A DNA stretch of 64,000 bases from Diogma glabrata (lineage: Eukaryota; Arthropoda; Insecta; Diptera; Cylindrotomidae): the NCBI GenBank assembly GCA_963693315.1, contig OY856188.1:263929162-263993161 (forward strand). Reading direction: 5' to 3'. The stretch's first letter is position 1, and every line of letters begins with the position of its first letter. The position numbers were made by a program, and so were the translations under genes. The notes under the pieces were generated by a model. The model did no database searches, was not told the DNA's origin, and was given only the letters and a program-made list of their open reading frames with translations. Positions 23,809-35,415 of this stretch are shown here, piece by piece.

Positions 23809-23826
23809 TCCGACTTCGAAGGACCA
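23809..23826 (-). other. Primer binding site, tRNA-Tyr-like
   Basis: Directly inside the 5' LTR. In element orientation it starts TGGTCCTTCGAAGTCGGA, complementary to a tRNA 3' end ...TTCGAAGGACCA. The terminal 11-12 bases agree with the 3' end of animal tRNA-Tyr as I remember it; the inner bases fit less well, so the tRNA identity is tentative while the site itself is firm. Confidence 0.75.
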
Positions 23827-24427
23827 TGAATGATATCAGCTGCACTCGTTGATTGCGTATCCACAATTTATCTTGACGAGTCCAGTTGTACTATTTTGTA
23901 TTTGTTGAGTTTTACCGCCTTTTATGTTTGTACAAACAAATTACCAAATTATTCCAAAAATGATGCGTTTCCTATTTCACAGCAGAGGTTCAATTATTAT
24001 ATTCAGATGAGATGAGAATGTCCGGGTGTAATTTCCAAAAATCGTTATTAAATAAAAACTATAAAATAATATTCAAATATTGTTTTATTTTAACAAAATC
24101 ACAGCTAATTAATATTTTTCACCGTTCACAGGAAAGTTCAAATATAAAGTGAAAATGACTATGCAAATTTTTTAATCAAAACTTTTAATAATTAATCGAA
24201 GCCTTTCTTAATATTTCCAAATATAAATTAAATTTCCTTACATCTATTGTAAAAAAGGTGAACTTTACTAATTTAATATGATCGAAAGGTTTTGACCTAA
24301 GCTAATTGATTATTCTATGATTTGTTGATTTTAATTAGATTCACTAAATCTATATTCTGATAGATGAACTAATATTTTTCTATATTAAATTATTGTTTTT
24401 TAATTAGTTGTTTAGGTATTGTCGTCA
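23827..24427 (-). repeat. 5' LTR of the Bel-Pao element
   Basis: 601 bp. Matches the 3' LTR except at 23832. Should carry the element's promoter, though I could not place the transcription start. Confidence 0.97.
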
Positions 24428-24569
24428 AAGGTTACTTCTTCACAATCGAAGGTTTGAATTGATTTTTAAACGGAGTCTCTATAATATGTAAACAGATATA
24501 ACTAATCAAAGTAAAACAACCAACGGTTTTATGGTAGACCGCCCGTCGCTCTTTCACTCCAAAAGATAT

Positions 24570-25030
24570 AGTAAACACTTTCTGATATAACCTGACATCT
24601 TTTACCAGTTAAGTCTAGATCGCTGGGTAGCTGTAAACTGGCTGTAGCGTGTGCTAAGACTAAGCAAATGAAATAAAAATTTATCGGAGGGAACAAACTG
24701 GCAGATTCAGTTCTACAATTTGACCACTCTTTTGAAATAATTCTTGAAGCACATAGTTCTGCAACGAGGTAGCTGTAAAGTTATTGTTCGTCGATTGTAC
24801 TGCACGCACGATGGATGGATGTTTTGAATTTCCTTAAAGGAGAACTCGGTAAAGTTATATTTGTAGTAGATTGACAATTCAGTCACATTTCTTCGGTGCT
24901 GAACTGAATCAAGCTGATCAGCTAGTTCGATATTTTCAATCGACCGTACTGCTTTTTTCTGTACAGGTCTAGATATTTTATTGTAAAATAACAAGCATCT
25001 CAACAAACATGACAGTAGTACTCCATACAT
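24570..25030 (-). pseudogene. LINE 3'-terminal coding remnant
   Basis: The frame at 24713-25030 reads QKKAVRSIENIELADQLDSV, then HRRNVTELSIYYKY, FSFKEIQNIHP and LQLPRCRTMCFKNYF. This is the typical conserved tail downstream of the reverse transcriptase in jockey/CR1-like non-LTR elements (IQxRAxRLI...L.SL.HRR.V..LSLFYRY...P.TRT...FF). The expected tryptophan-asparagine-leucine-proline end follows only in degraded form (about 24700). RT and endonuclease parts are absent, so this is a truncated dead copy. It belongs to the same general type as the copy at 59.4-61.4 kb. Confidence 0.8.
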
Positions 25031-28000
25031 GGACGAATAAAGGATTTATAGTATAACGACATACTATTTCGAATTTTACTCCAAAAATAAGAGTATTCGT
25101 ATTTAAAGAAATTCTCTAATGATTTTCTAATTTATTTCGGTTCCGGGCTTTAAATTTAAATAATTCATTTCAACAATCATAAAATATTTATGTATGCCAC
25201 AGGTTAATCAAACAATGTTTAACATTTTAACAGTTAATTGCTAAAAACATATGTTTCAATCTACATAAATAATAAGAATTTTTTTATGTAAAGCTTAGTT
25301 ATAATATTATATGTAGATAGAATACGATTGTGCAATTTATAAAAAATAGAATGTTGTCTATAGTTGAAGAAAATATGTTCTCGTTTAAATAAGAATTTTT
25401 TATGGAGATGATATATGGAAATGGTTGACTTGCATTATATTGAGATGATATGGGGAAATTTTTTATTTGTGTGCGATTAAAAGATAGAGGGGCTGGCTAT
25501 ATATACTCGATAAAATGTTAGATACAGCATTATGTCACTATTGCTTTAATGTGGTTTAGTTAAGTGAATAAAAATTATTGTATAAGTCAATTAGATAAAC
25601 ATTGTGAAAGGTTTTGTAATTTTTTTGATATAAAAAAAAAAATATATTATAATCAATGAAAATATTATTTTATTCAAGATCGCTTCTATAAACAAACATG
25701 GCTTGAAGATTGATTGATTTACATAATTTTTGTGTTTGTGTTTTACTCATTAAATAATTTAGTTTTTGCCGTATTCAACATTAAGAAATTATTAATATAA
25801 TATTTTTTTTAATAAATAAGAGATTCTCCATTTCGGATTCCCATTTATTATTATATATAAAGTGCAATTACTTCAATAGATCAGCAATCTTTAATCGGGA
25901 TTAAAAAAAATTGTATATCGCTCATTGATACGGTCAAGATATTCTCTGATATCAACCGTACTTCAGTTTACCGTCTTCTTTGTATATAGTAACTTTGTTC
26001 AAAAATGTGTATATATATTCTCTAACACTCTCAACTCACTTGTGTGCAAAATCACATTTATTTCAACTATTGTGATGTAAAAAAGACACTTCCAGACAAT
26101 ATTATATTCTTTTTATTTTCCATTTATTTGCGCATAATTATGTGAAGCATTAAAGAAATACGAAACAAGGAATTTGATGGGGATAAAAAATTTGTTGATG
26201 GAAGTTGTGGAATTGTGTTGAGAGGTGAGAGTTGGTGTGTTGAACCTGAAGGGTCGAAGTTTTTTCGTTGAGAGAAATTAAATACTGAAATAAAATGTTG
26301 GATAGTTTTGGTTGGATTCAGTCATGTTTTAACAAATTACTTCAAACTCTAATTAAAGATTCCTAGGGACCATCAACAATAAAAAAATGTCAAAAATGTG
26401 ATCAAAATTTAAACAAAGCTACAAGAAAGGAATAAAATTAAAATAAACCAAAAGAATTTAAAACAATATATATTTAAAGTTTTAAGGAAACAGGTGCTTG
26501 CAAAACCGCAGAATCAAAAATCAGTTCCATGTTGTATAAATTAAAACAAGTTCTATAAATTAAAATCAAAAGTGATTAATGAACAATTGAACTCAGTAGT
26601 ATTCGAGTAGTCACAAATTTTCAATGAAATAAAAAAAAGAACAGTTTTGTTTTAACCGGAAGTGAAAAGCCTTCAGTTCCAAACCATTGTGGATTGAACA
26701 CCCCCGAGACTTGATTCGGCAAAACTGAAGACTTTTCTTACATTTATACCCAAACTCTTTTTACTAACCCGTATAAGGCTAACACATTAAATTTTTTTAA
26801 ACCTGCGCGGACGGACCGCCAGTCAAAAAACTCGTTTTGACGCAGAAAAGTCAAGGTAAAATTTTGAAAATTTCTCATGAATTTACTACTTAGGCTATTT
26901 TTCACTACAAAAGTTAATATCAAATCGCAGCAAATAATTATTTTTTTAATACTACTATTTTAAGTAAATTAGTTTCTGACAAATTTTGTTATATATGTTA
27001 TGAACAGCTGATCTGTGTAATTTACCAAATGGAGGGATCAGTTTTTGTTGATTTGAAATTTTTTTTTGATCTACGGGTCTGACAACCCAACGTACTCCAG
27101 TCCCGGTTATTGACATACGAGTTGGCGTGAGATATATATATAACATAACACTTGGAATAGCAATAAGATACCATTAGCCAAGGCGATATTTTAGGGACGC
27201 TGGCGATGTACTCTATTAAGTTAACGGAGTACCCTCAATCTTAATTATTTCATTTAAAATTTGTTTAAAGCAAAGTTTTTTTTATTTCAATGATAAGAAA
27301 AATAACAAAAACCTGTTTCTCCTGACTTATTGCTTTACTGAAATCTTCAATTAGTAGCCTCTACGTGCGATATCCGAGTTAAATAAAATTTGAATAAATT
27401 TTAATCAAAAATAAACCAAATTCAGTGAAATAATGAAACTTCAATATTATGTAAAAAAATTTTATGAGTTATTATGAGATAAGATGAAAATCAATAATAA
27501 CTGGACAACTTTAAAGTTCAAACGATTTATTGATCCGGTTTTCGAAAAACTCAAAAAGTAAATTTGTCTTCAGTTTATTTTATTGAGATTTTACTTAATT
27601 TTATCTCTGCGAATAATTTTTATAGTTATCTTAAAAAACTGGATTTTGAAATTCAAAACCTTAAAAAAATTATTTAAATTCAAACGAACCACAAAACTAA
27701 TAAATTTCAGAATTTAATTTTGATTATATTCAAGTGAATGAACTATTTTTTGTATCATCACCAAACATTCGAACATTCAAACGAAGACGAATAATTATTA
27801 ATTTACCAATGCATATAATTTTTTGTGCATATAATAAACAAATAAAACGATTTCAAACTGGCCAATAGGGGTTCCGATCGCTTGCAAATTAAAAACTGTT
27901 ACAGGAATTTTAAAGACTGCATTTTTATACAGGATATCGTTTTTTTGGTTGAAAATCAGAAAAATCATTTTGCAAAATCAAGTTTTGGTAAACTGATAAC

Positions 28001-29748
28001 GATTCACATAAGTAAATGAGTAAGAGGATAGTTTATTGAACTCTTGGGTCAAAAAATTTTAGTTTGAATTTAAATTAATTTAAAATGATACAATAAAACT
28101 GGATTATAATATTTTTAGGCATTTTAAAAGTTATTTTAGTTTGAACATCAAGAGTGGGTTGTTTGTAGTCAATATTCAACGTCATTAACGTCTAAGATAA
28201 TCAAGATAAGTTTGGTTATACATAGTATTAAATTGAATAGTCACCGTTTTTTGTACTAAAATATCTTCTGACAATAAACGGATATCGAAAAACATCAAAT
28301 TTTGGTTTTATAGCTATATTTTTATTTTGTGTATCTAATAAAATATCTAAATATCTGCCACAATAAAACACACGTAATATTAATAAATCATTGCCATAAT
28401 TTTATCTTCAACAAAAATTTAATAAAATCTACCCCAAACAAATATTAACGGTAACCCTCCATTTATTTTTTTCGCAGATTTTAATAATTCATTTATAAAA
28501 CATTAAAATCGCACAGAAATAATAAATATTATGAACACAACATGTGTTTCCTGGACAATAATAAAAACATAATATTGTGTTCATTCCATTTTGGATCGAA
28601 CAGACGATACACAATGTCATTTTCGTATTGTAAAAAATTCATGAAAATATCTAACATTTTTGTTTTTCAATTTTCAGTATGGAAAATTTAAAATTAATTT
28701 ATTATGTTTTATGCTTATTTAATTTCCAATTTTATTTTTATTAATATAAAATTAAATTTAGAGTCATAAAAGTGAAATTGAAATAAATGAAATTTATTTT
28801 ATGAGTATCTACGAGGGTGAGTTCGTTTAGCAAATGTGAAAGAGTCAAATTGTTACCATTCTGAACAGTCTTGGCCGAAATTCCTTTCCATACACCTTAT
28901 TAAAAATTAAATTTGTTGTTAATGTACGGTTGAATTGAAGGTTTCGTCGATTCATTTGTAGTTCACAAAATTCTTTGACGTAATGCTTACACTTGTTCAT
29001 CAAAACACCCAAAAATTAAGTTCAGAAATCTGCGGTCTACCAACTTCTTGTGAAGAATTCGGTTTGTAGGACAAACTGGTCGTAAGTTCAGTCATAGATG
29101 CTAACAACCTTTTCGAATATTAAAAAAGAGGGTAAAATTTTTTAAAAATTTAGCCAATGAAAACCACACTAGCTGTTTTCTTAATAATAAAATTCTAAAA
29201 ATTCTTCATGTTGAAGCTAAAGCTTGAAACTTGATATTTTTGAATCGTTTAAAATTCTTAAATGTGATTCTTTGAATAAAAATTTATTTAACTTACAAAT
29301 AGATGTCATTTATTCACCGTTAACTAATTCAGATCTATTTTTTTGACAAACATTTCTAATTTGTTAAATGTTGTTGTTATATGTTTTCATAAAAAACAAA
29401 GAAACAGTCATCAGTTGATATCAACCGATCACCACAATTAATATTTAACGTAACTCGTCTTATGTCAAATCGTTTTTTTTGTTTGTTTGTTTTCCTTTCT
29501 TTGTCTCATGGAGAAACAGTTATGTCTTTCCATAGACGTGCGTACATTTTTCATTTGATTCAAAATTGTTCAATTATTGCGAGTGTTTTTTTAAATCTTT
29601 ATAAGAAAAAACCCTACCACAAAAAAAATAATAGTTTCTCCTTCCCTGCGAATGAACAAAAATGACGTTTTGGCTTTGATTATAACAAAACATATAATTT
29701 TTGATATTTTATCAAATAAAAATAAGTTTATCCATAACGAAAAATGTT
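25031..29748. other. AT-rich intergenic sequence
   Basis: About 4.7 kb without a recognisable gene. It holds a degraded family A right end near 26.8-26.9 kb (GACGGACCGCC ... CTCATGAATTTACTACTTAGG) and the small repeat at 27062-27185. The remainder is AT-rich sequence with short fortuitous frames. Confidence 0.5.
27062..27185 (+). repeat. Small interspersed repeat, copy 1 of 3
   Basis: Shares TGACAACCC..GTACTCCAGTCCC, a TATTGACA.ACGAG block, GCGTGA.ATAT and ACTAGCCAAGG-like motifs with 43735-43845 and 55255-55370 (both on the other strand). About 110 bp, non-coding. Confidence 0.65.
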
Positions 29749-30163
29749 TAACAAATTGGGTTTTGTATATAGTTGCAAGTTTCCTTTTTGATTTTACATT
29801 AAAAAACTATTTTTCAAAATTCAAAACAAATATATTTTTATTTTATTTTAAATATATATTTTAATCTAACTTCTAAAAAACAATTTTAATTTTCTTATTT
29901 CTCTTACACGTGTTTCAATCTTTCGATCATCCTCAGAGAGAAAATATTTACAACCCAGTTGTAAATATTTTCTCTCTGAGGATGATCGAAAGATTGAAAC
30001 ACGTGTAAGAGAAATAAGAAAATTAAAATTGTTTTTTAGAAGTTAGATTAAAATATATATTTAAAATAAAATAAAAATATATTTGTTTTGAATTTTGAAA
30101 AATAGTTTTTTAATGTAAAATTCAAAAGGAAACTTGCAACTATATACAAAAACCAATTTGTTA
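29749..30163. repeat. Near-perfect 415-bp palindrome
   Basis: Arms 29749-29954 and 29958-30163 (206 bp each) around a 3-nt centre, with about three mismatched pairs by eye. The innermost stem is AAAATATTTACAAC / GTTGTAAATATTTT. Frames at 29462-29864 overlap the left arm and have no recognised content. The arms carry GAAACACGTGTAAGAGAAAT, also found downstream of the tRNA-related head at 35.37 kb. Confidence 0.95.
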
Positions 30164-31717
30164 TACTATAGTGATTTTACCGCACTCCAAAACCAAAAAT
30201 TAAATTTTAGTCGAAAAATGTTTGACAGAAAGTTTTCATAATATACTTTGAAAATATTTACATAACATTAATATATGTTCGTGTCGTTAGAAAATATTGC
30301 TTGTCTATTATTAAATAATTGAGTTAAATTATCACTGGAAATAACAAAATAAATTAAAAATGTTCTCGAAATTATTTTCATTAATTTTATAAAAATTAGC
30401 ACAACTATTAAGAAAACATTTTACATTTTTTTCATTTCAAATTACTTAATTGTTTTTAATTTATAATTTAATAAAAAAGTTTGTGGTTGTAAATAATAAC
30501 AAATGAAAATTGCAAAAAGAGAAATCGAATATGAGACATCAGTGATCAGATCACCATTTGTTATGTCTCCCTTCATACAATTTTAAAGTTATGTTCTCAC
30601 TACATTTATATACACTCTAAGGTAGGTATACTGGTTTTAGGGAAAAGATGAGGAATCATAAAACTTTTAAACATTTTGTTTGTATTTTTTTAATCGTTCA
30701 TTTTTATTGAATGAATTTTTAATGAATGTGCAACATCCCAAGAATATTGTGTAAACATTTTAAGTTGATCGTAGCAAAATTAACTGAGTTATAACCTAAA
30801 GAGCGTCCGTTTCTCCAGACTGGTATTTCATACCTGCCCAGTAGCTTCCGATACAGTATTATCCGATGCTTTTTTGAACTAAATTATAGTTAGCCCAACC
30901 CATTTATTTCTTTGTAGAAGGACCCTTATAAATATGTATATTGACTTTAAAAATGACTTCGCAAAACTTTCAATTTTTTCAAGAAACTTTTAATTTTTGA
31001 AGTCGGTGTACGCTGTAACTCAAAATCTAATGCACAGATTATTTTGAAAATTTGTACACTATTTCAACCCATAAAACACTAGGTAACGCCGGAAAGTTTT
31101 TTTTATAATTATATCTTGGTTTACAAAAACAAATTAATCGAAAATGAAAAAATCGATTAAAAATCTCAACGCGTTATTTTGATTTCGATTGTTTTGTTTT
31201 TAGATTCACATAAGGCACACCGCAATACAATTTTTTTAAAATCGCATAAGGAGATTTTTTGCCTACGGCTATTTTTCAATATTTGGCATTGAAAATTTTG
31301 TCAAATAAAAAACAGCATCGTTTAAAAAAATTCTTGAACAAACGTTTTTCCACAGATACAATTTTATTTTATTCGAGCACTCATTTCACTCCTCAAAATA
31401 GTTTTCATAAATTAAAATGTTTATAATTTTAATATCGTTCTTTCTCGAAGAGCGATATTTTTAGTTTTTCGATTTCACTCCTTTGGAGTTTTTGTTTTTT
31501 TTTAATTTTTTTTTCATCCATTTGCAAAAGAAGAAAATTAGTACCTATACGTCATCCGTTTTAAATATTTGTACAATTTGTAAAAATATGTACATGCAAA
31601 ATTGAATAAAACATTCATCACAAATATATTTAATTTTTACGTTGGAGAGCATCAATTTATGAAGAAAAAATTCAATGTGCGAGCTATTGAAAAAAAATAT
31701 GTATTTGAATGTAGGAG
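30164..31717. other. AT-rich sequence with one small repeat
   Basis: No gene. Contains 31365-31565, the forward partner of the repeat at 14178-14390. Confidence 0.5.
31365..31565 (+). repeat. Small interspersed repeat, shared with 14.2 kb
   Basis: Blocks CACTCCTCAAAATA, TTTTAATATCGTTCTTTCTC, GATTTCACTCC, AAAATTAGTACC and ACGTCATCC match the reverse complement of 14178-14390 in the same order. Confidence 0.65.
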
Positions 31718-32890
31718 TAAACAAGTGTAATGAAACGCTGCTTCGTTGACTAACAACGAAGTAGCATAGCTGGCCGCGTACCTAGCGAGATTATTTTTAG
31801 CCCCAGACTAGCTGCAGCCTATGGAGTCAAGAGAAGAATACCTGCTGCTCCAGCACAAATAACTGTATTTGTACGCGTAACATGAGATAAGAACAGATGT
31901 AAAAAAAAAGGTAAGTGAACTAAACAGACTCTGGCGACCCTCGTGTACGAACGAACCACGATCACCACGTCCAACCCCCATATTTCAGCACTCATTCACA
32001 CACTCTCGCATCTCATCCATTCATGCACACACACTCACACCCCCACATACACACACACATGCACACATCCAACCCCATACGCCCAATTTACATGAGAAAT
32101 GGTCCTTTATTTTTCGAATACGAAGTAAAAACCTCGAAGCATTATTATATTTACTGATCTGCTTTAAACCAAGATACCATGGGTTACGATTATGTAAAGG
32201 CATAACTTCATAACATCCACCATTAAACAAAATGAAGAAATTTGGTGATGAAAAACGACAGCTCGTATTACGAAAATTTTCATATTTATCTTGAAAGGTA
32301 TTAGTAACATTAGTTTGTTTATTAGTCATACTATAGGATGAGATTGGTATGAGTAATTTCGATCCCGTAAAAGGTATTATTAATTTCTGGTGTAATGGTT
32401 TTTGCCAAAATCATGAATGATTTCTAAAGCTTTTTCTTTAGACAATATGGTTTCAAAATTCAGCACCCATTAAAGCAATAATAAAAATTACCATTAGTTG
32501 TAAGTAAATGAGTTTGGGTAAAATTTCAATGAATATTATCATTAATGGTGCTATTAGGAATCTTGTAACCATTCGCTATTACTCTTGTTCTTCTTCATAT
32601 TTTCCAACAATGAATTACTGATAATGAATGGCTAAATCACATAAGATAATGCACTAATTAAAGTTATAAACAAAATAAAATAAATCGAAATATTAATTAC
32701 ATATGCATTCACCCGCCCACATACACCCTATACATTCACGCAAACATTCATAGTACAAACGCTCCCACATATATACATATTTAAAACGACTCACCCCATA
32801 GCTTGGCCAGCTCCCACTCCTGTTGTCCAAAGTTAATCGCTCATCCTCATCCAGTTCATCGATTGGTGAGCTCTGACATCAGCATCACGA
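31718..32890. repeat. Composite repeat P, copy 1
   Basis: Module order on the plus strand: hairpin (31738-31764); TAGCATAGCTGGCCGCG and GAGATTATTTTTAG (31762-31800); CTGCTGCTCCA.CACAAAT (31845-31862); TCTGGCGACCCTCGTG and CACGTCCAACCCC (31930-31980); CA-rich tract (31986-32085); about 620 bp of unique sequence; second CA-rich tract (32705-32770); GACTCACCCCATAGCTTGG (32790). The copy at 61.4-62.9 kb has the same modules with unrelated middle sequence. On the minus strand the last module reads SGSWPSYGG just before GTGAGT, a plausible splice donor, but no complete gene can be built. Confidence 0.7.
31738..31764 (+). other. Hairpin conserved with 61438-61464
   Basis: Eleven-base arms CTGCTTCGTTG and CAACGAAGTAG around a 5-nt loop. 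In the second copy the arms are CTACTTCATTG and CAATGAAGTGG. One G-C pair has become A-T by changes on both sides, and two other differences keep pairing through G-T wobbles. Confidence 0.75.
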
Positions 32891-33310
32891 CGACGATGTA
32901 AAAATTATTGTAATCCAAACTTGTTGATGATCGGTGATATTTCTTTCCCCCTTTTTTTTGTACTACCAGAAATGTACTATTCAGCAGGTATGAAGATGTC
33001 AACGTAATATCACAAAAACAAAATGGTCGTGCCGGATACGTATTTATAATCGTAACATGCGGCCAAGTATTTCTCGTAAATCACACTCTAGCTTCCAATC
33101 CACTGATTCACTTCGTCCTGATATCAGTGTTACGCCAGAAATATCACAGAGATTTTGTGTCGATGAAGCTAGGATTTTAATAACATAAATATCTGGAACA
33201 TGGACGATCTCCCAATTTCAACAAGCAATTAAAATAAAGATAATTACGAGGTTTATTATGTAACAGTTTTTGATTAAATTTATTTTTCTTCACATTTATT
33301 TTTATATAAC

Positions 33311-33433
33311 TTATGCCAACAACGAATTATACGTATTTATTTTTAAATAAATTATGCTAACACAGAATTATACGTATTTATTTTATATAAATTATGCTAA
33401 CACAGAATTTTACGTATATATTTTTATATGAGA
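33311..33433. repeat. Three 40-41 bp tandem units
   Basis: Unit starts TTATGCTAACACAGAATT and ends with an ACGTATTTATTTT block; starts at 33311, 33352 and 33392. AT-rich minisatellite. Confidence 0.85.
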
Positions 33434-35084
33434 ATGCAAAATTATTATCTTTATCACAGTTCGAGGAAACATACAATATCACAGTAATTTCACAGTCATA
33501 TTGTTATAATTTATTAGTTAAATTTATTACAACACAACACTGGACAGTTTATTTAATTAAACGGATTCATTTTTTCTTTATTGATTAATTCCTTTATTTA
33601 ATTAATTCCTTTATTTTTAAATAATAAGATACACCACATGATAACACTCGACGTCTAGCTGTCAAAACAAAACCACCAACAGCTGTGAACTGATTAGACA
33701 TAAAGTCGAAATATGAGTTTACATGGGTAGTAAATTTTTTTAGTGTTTTTTTTAACCGCCAATGCGACACAGACACACAAATTTGTTTTAAATTTGAACT
33801 AATGATTGTAGCTAAATAAAAACCAAACTAACTGAACGCCAAGGACATTTTTACTCAATACAAATGCAATCCATATAATTTTATGTTTTTGTTAAACTTG
33901 CTCTAACACAGCACAAACATTTAGATTTCTTTTTTTTTATAAATTGAACTAAGATTTACATTAATAAAAAAAATTTACCTAATTGATTTAACTGCACAAA
34001 CAAAAAATTTTTCATTTTTTTCTAAAATGTTCACTATTTAATTATAATACAGGAAACGTGAATCCAAGTTTCCTTGCTTTTGATATTCACACGCGAAATG
34101 CCACAAGGTATCAGAGACCGAAGCTTTATATCGCGTTCTATTTATAATCAGCTAACGCCGTTTGCCAACAGTAACGAATCGATAAGGTAGTTTCTTGGGG
34201 AATTTTATTTCCTTTTTGTTTATTATTTATTCCCACAAATGAATTTACATAGCTAATTGGTATGAAAAAAAAATTGAAAATAATTAAATGATAAACATTG
34301 ATTATGATACGATTGTAAGAATTATACATGAAAACAGCGCGACATGAATCAATGGTATTGTACAACTGTTTTATGACAATCAACGCGATTAACGATTACA
34401 AATTGAATATATGAAATTACATTGGGAAATTGCACACAACTATTATATGGCAATTTTTTTTTTAAACGGAAACCATTGTAGATGACGACTACGGATTGAG
34501 TAAAAGAAAGTATGTTTAAAGGAAAAACGAAAATAACCATGAACACTTCTGTCAATGCAAATTTAATGCATGTGGGAAAGCGGTTCGACTCTCAATCACG
34601 AACTCTGAATCACACTTCATAACACACGATATTTTATTATTTTCGCTCCTAGATTTTGGAGCGTTATATTTATTTGATGTTACTCGCTCTGAAATAACGG
34701 AGTAAAGGAATGATATAATGAGAGTTTTAAGCTCTGTTTTTTTTCCTTTAAGTCCTCTCCCTCTCTATTTAAATAAATTTTATTATTTTCGAGTCTATCG
34801 ATCGAGTCCTTTGCATTTATGAAAATATTCTAGTAGAACTTGCTCACCTTCTTATTTACAACACTAATACAAATTACTTTATTTGTATTTTGGATGTTAT
34901 TTGAATGAACATATACCAAAGAAAAAAAATTTATGTGCGTTAAGCTGGTTTAGAATTTAATTCACTAAACTTGAATTTTGAATAGATATTGAATATATTA
35001 AGGTTTTTTCTACGCAATTAAACTCAAGTAACTAATGAAATATTATTGAATTTTCAATCCGAAAGTAAAGTAAAAAGTTTTTTA
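33434..35084. other. AT-rich intergenic sequence
   Basis: No recognisable gene. Frames at 33594-33776, 34138-34383 and 34349-34555 lack any family signature. A short inverted pair CGCTCCTAGATTTTGGAGCG lies at about 34650. Confidence 0.45.
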
Positions 35085-35200
35085 TTTTTTCAAGAAAAAC
35101 TCCATTTCTCTTAAACTTGTTTAAGTTAGGATTCGAACCTATGCCAGTGCCATGATTCAAAATTTCTATCCACTACGCCATCGAGGCGAAGATATTTCGA
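35085..35200 (-). repeat. tRNA-related SINE head
   Basis: On the minus strand an A-box TGGCGTAGTGG (35170-35180) and a perfect B-box GGTTCGAATCC (35129-35139) lie about 31 nt apart, as in tRNA-derived Pol III promoters. The expected acceptor-stem pairing is absent, so it is not a functional tRNA. It is followed by AAGTTTAAGAGAAATGG. Confidence 0.75.
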
Positions 35201-35292
35201 AGTGGAAATTTCATCATTACTTAGGTGCACTCAAATTTATTAGAAATATTTGTCGTTAAATTTTTAATTCTTAATGTATTTCTTAATCTGAA

Positions 35293-35415
35293 TTTTGGTG
35301 GCATCAAGGATCGCGTGTCTGTCAAAGGATTGGAATCATGCCACTGAGTAGGTATAGGTTCAAATCTCAATCGAAACACGTATAAGAGAAATGATGGTCT
35401 GAGAAAAATCACCAA
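35293..35415 (+). repeat. tRNA-related SINE head, inverted partner
   Basis: Shares GAATCATG.CACTG..TAGG, a B-box-like GGTTCAAATCT (35357-35367) and the downstream AACACGTATAAGAGAAATG with the minus-strand copy at 35085-35200. Its A-box (TGGCATCAAGG, 35299) is degraded. Two SINE heads in opposite orientation lie less than 150 bp apart. Confidence 0.7.

Larger units (their letters stand above)
17872..24427 (-). mobile_element. Bel-Pao family LTR retrotransposon, complete and young
   Basis: Two 601-bp LTRs (17872-18472 and 23827-24427) bound a 5.35-kb interior with one Gag-Pol frame on the minus strand. The insertion is flanked by the 5-bp duplication AAGGT (17867-17871 and 24428-24432). LTR ends read TGACGACAAT ... 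ATTCA in element orientation. The LTRs differ by one base by eye (17877 A versus 23832 G), indicating a recent insertion. A tRNA-type primer site follows the 5' LTR and a purine-rich stretch precedes the 3' LTR. The order Gag, protease, RT, RNase H remnant, integrase is that of Bel-Pao. No envelope frame is seen. Confidence 0.97.

Noticed and set aside
29462..29864. Frames of 67 and 70 residues
   Set aside because: Overlap the palindrome and have AT-driven hydrophobic composition.
33300..33590. Envelope or extra gene linked to a retroelement
   Set aside because: Only an AT minisatellite and a short frame; no retroelement adjoins it.
35085..35200. Functional tRNA gene
   Set aside because: A and B boxes are good but acceptor stem pairing is absent and a near copy lies inverted nearby; better read as a SINE head.
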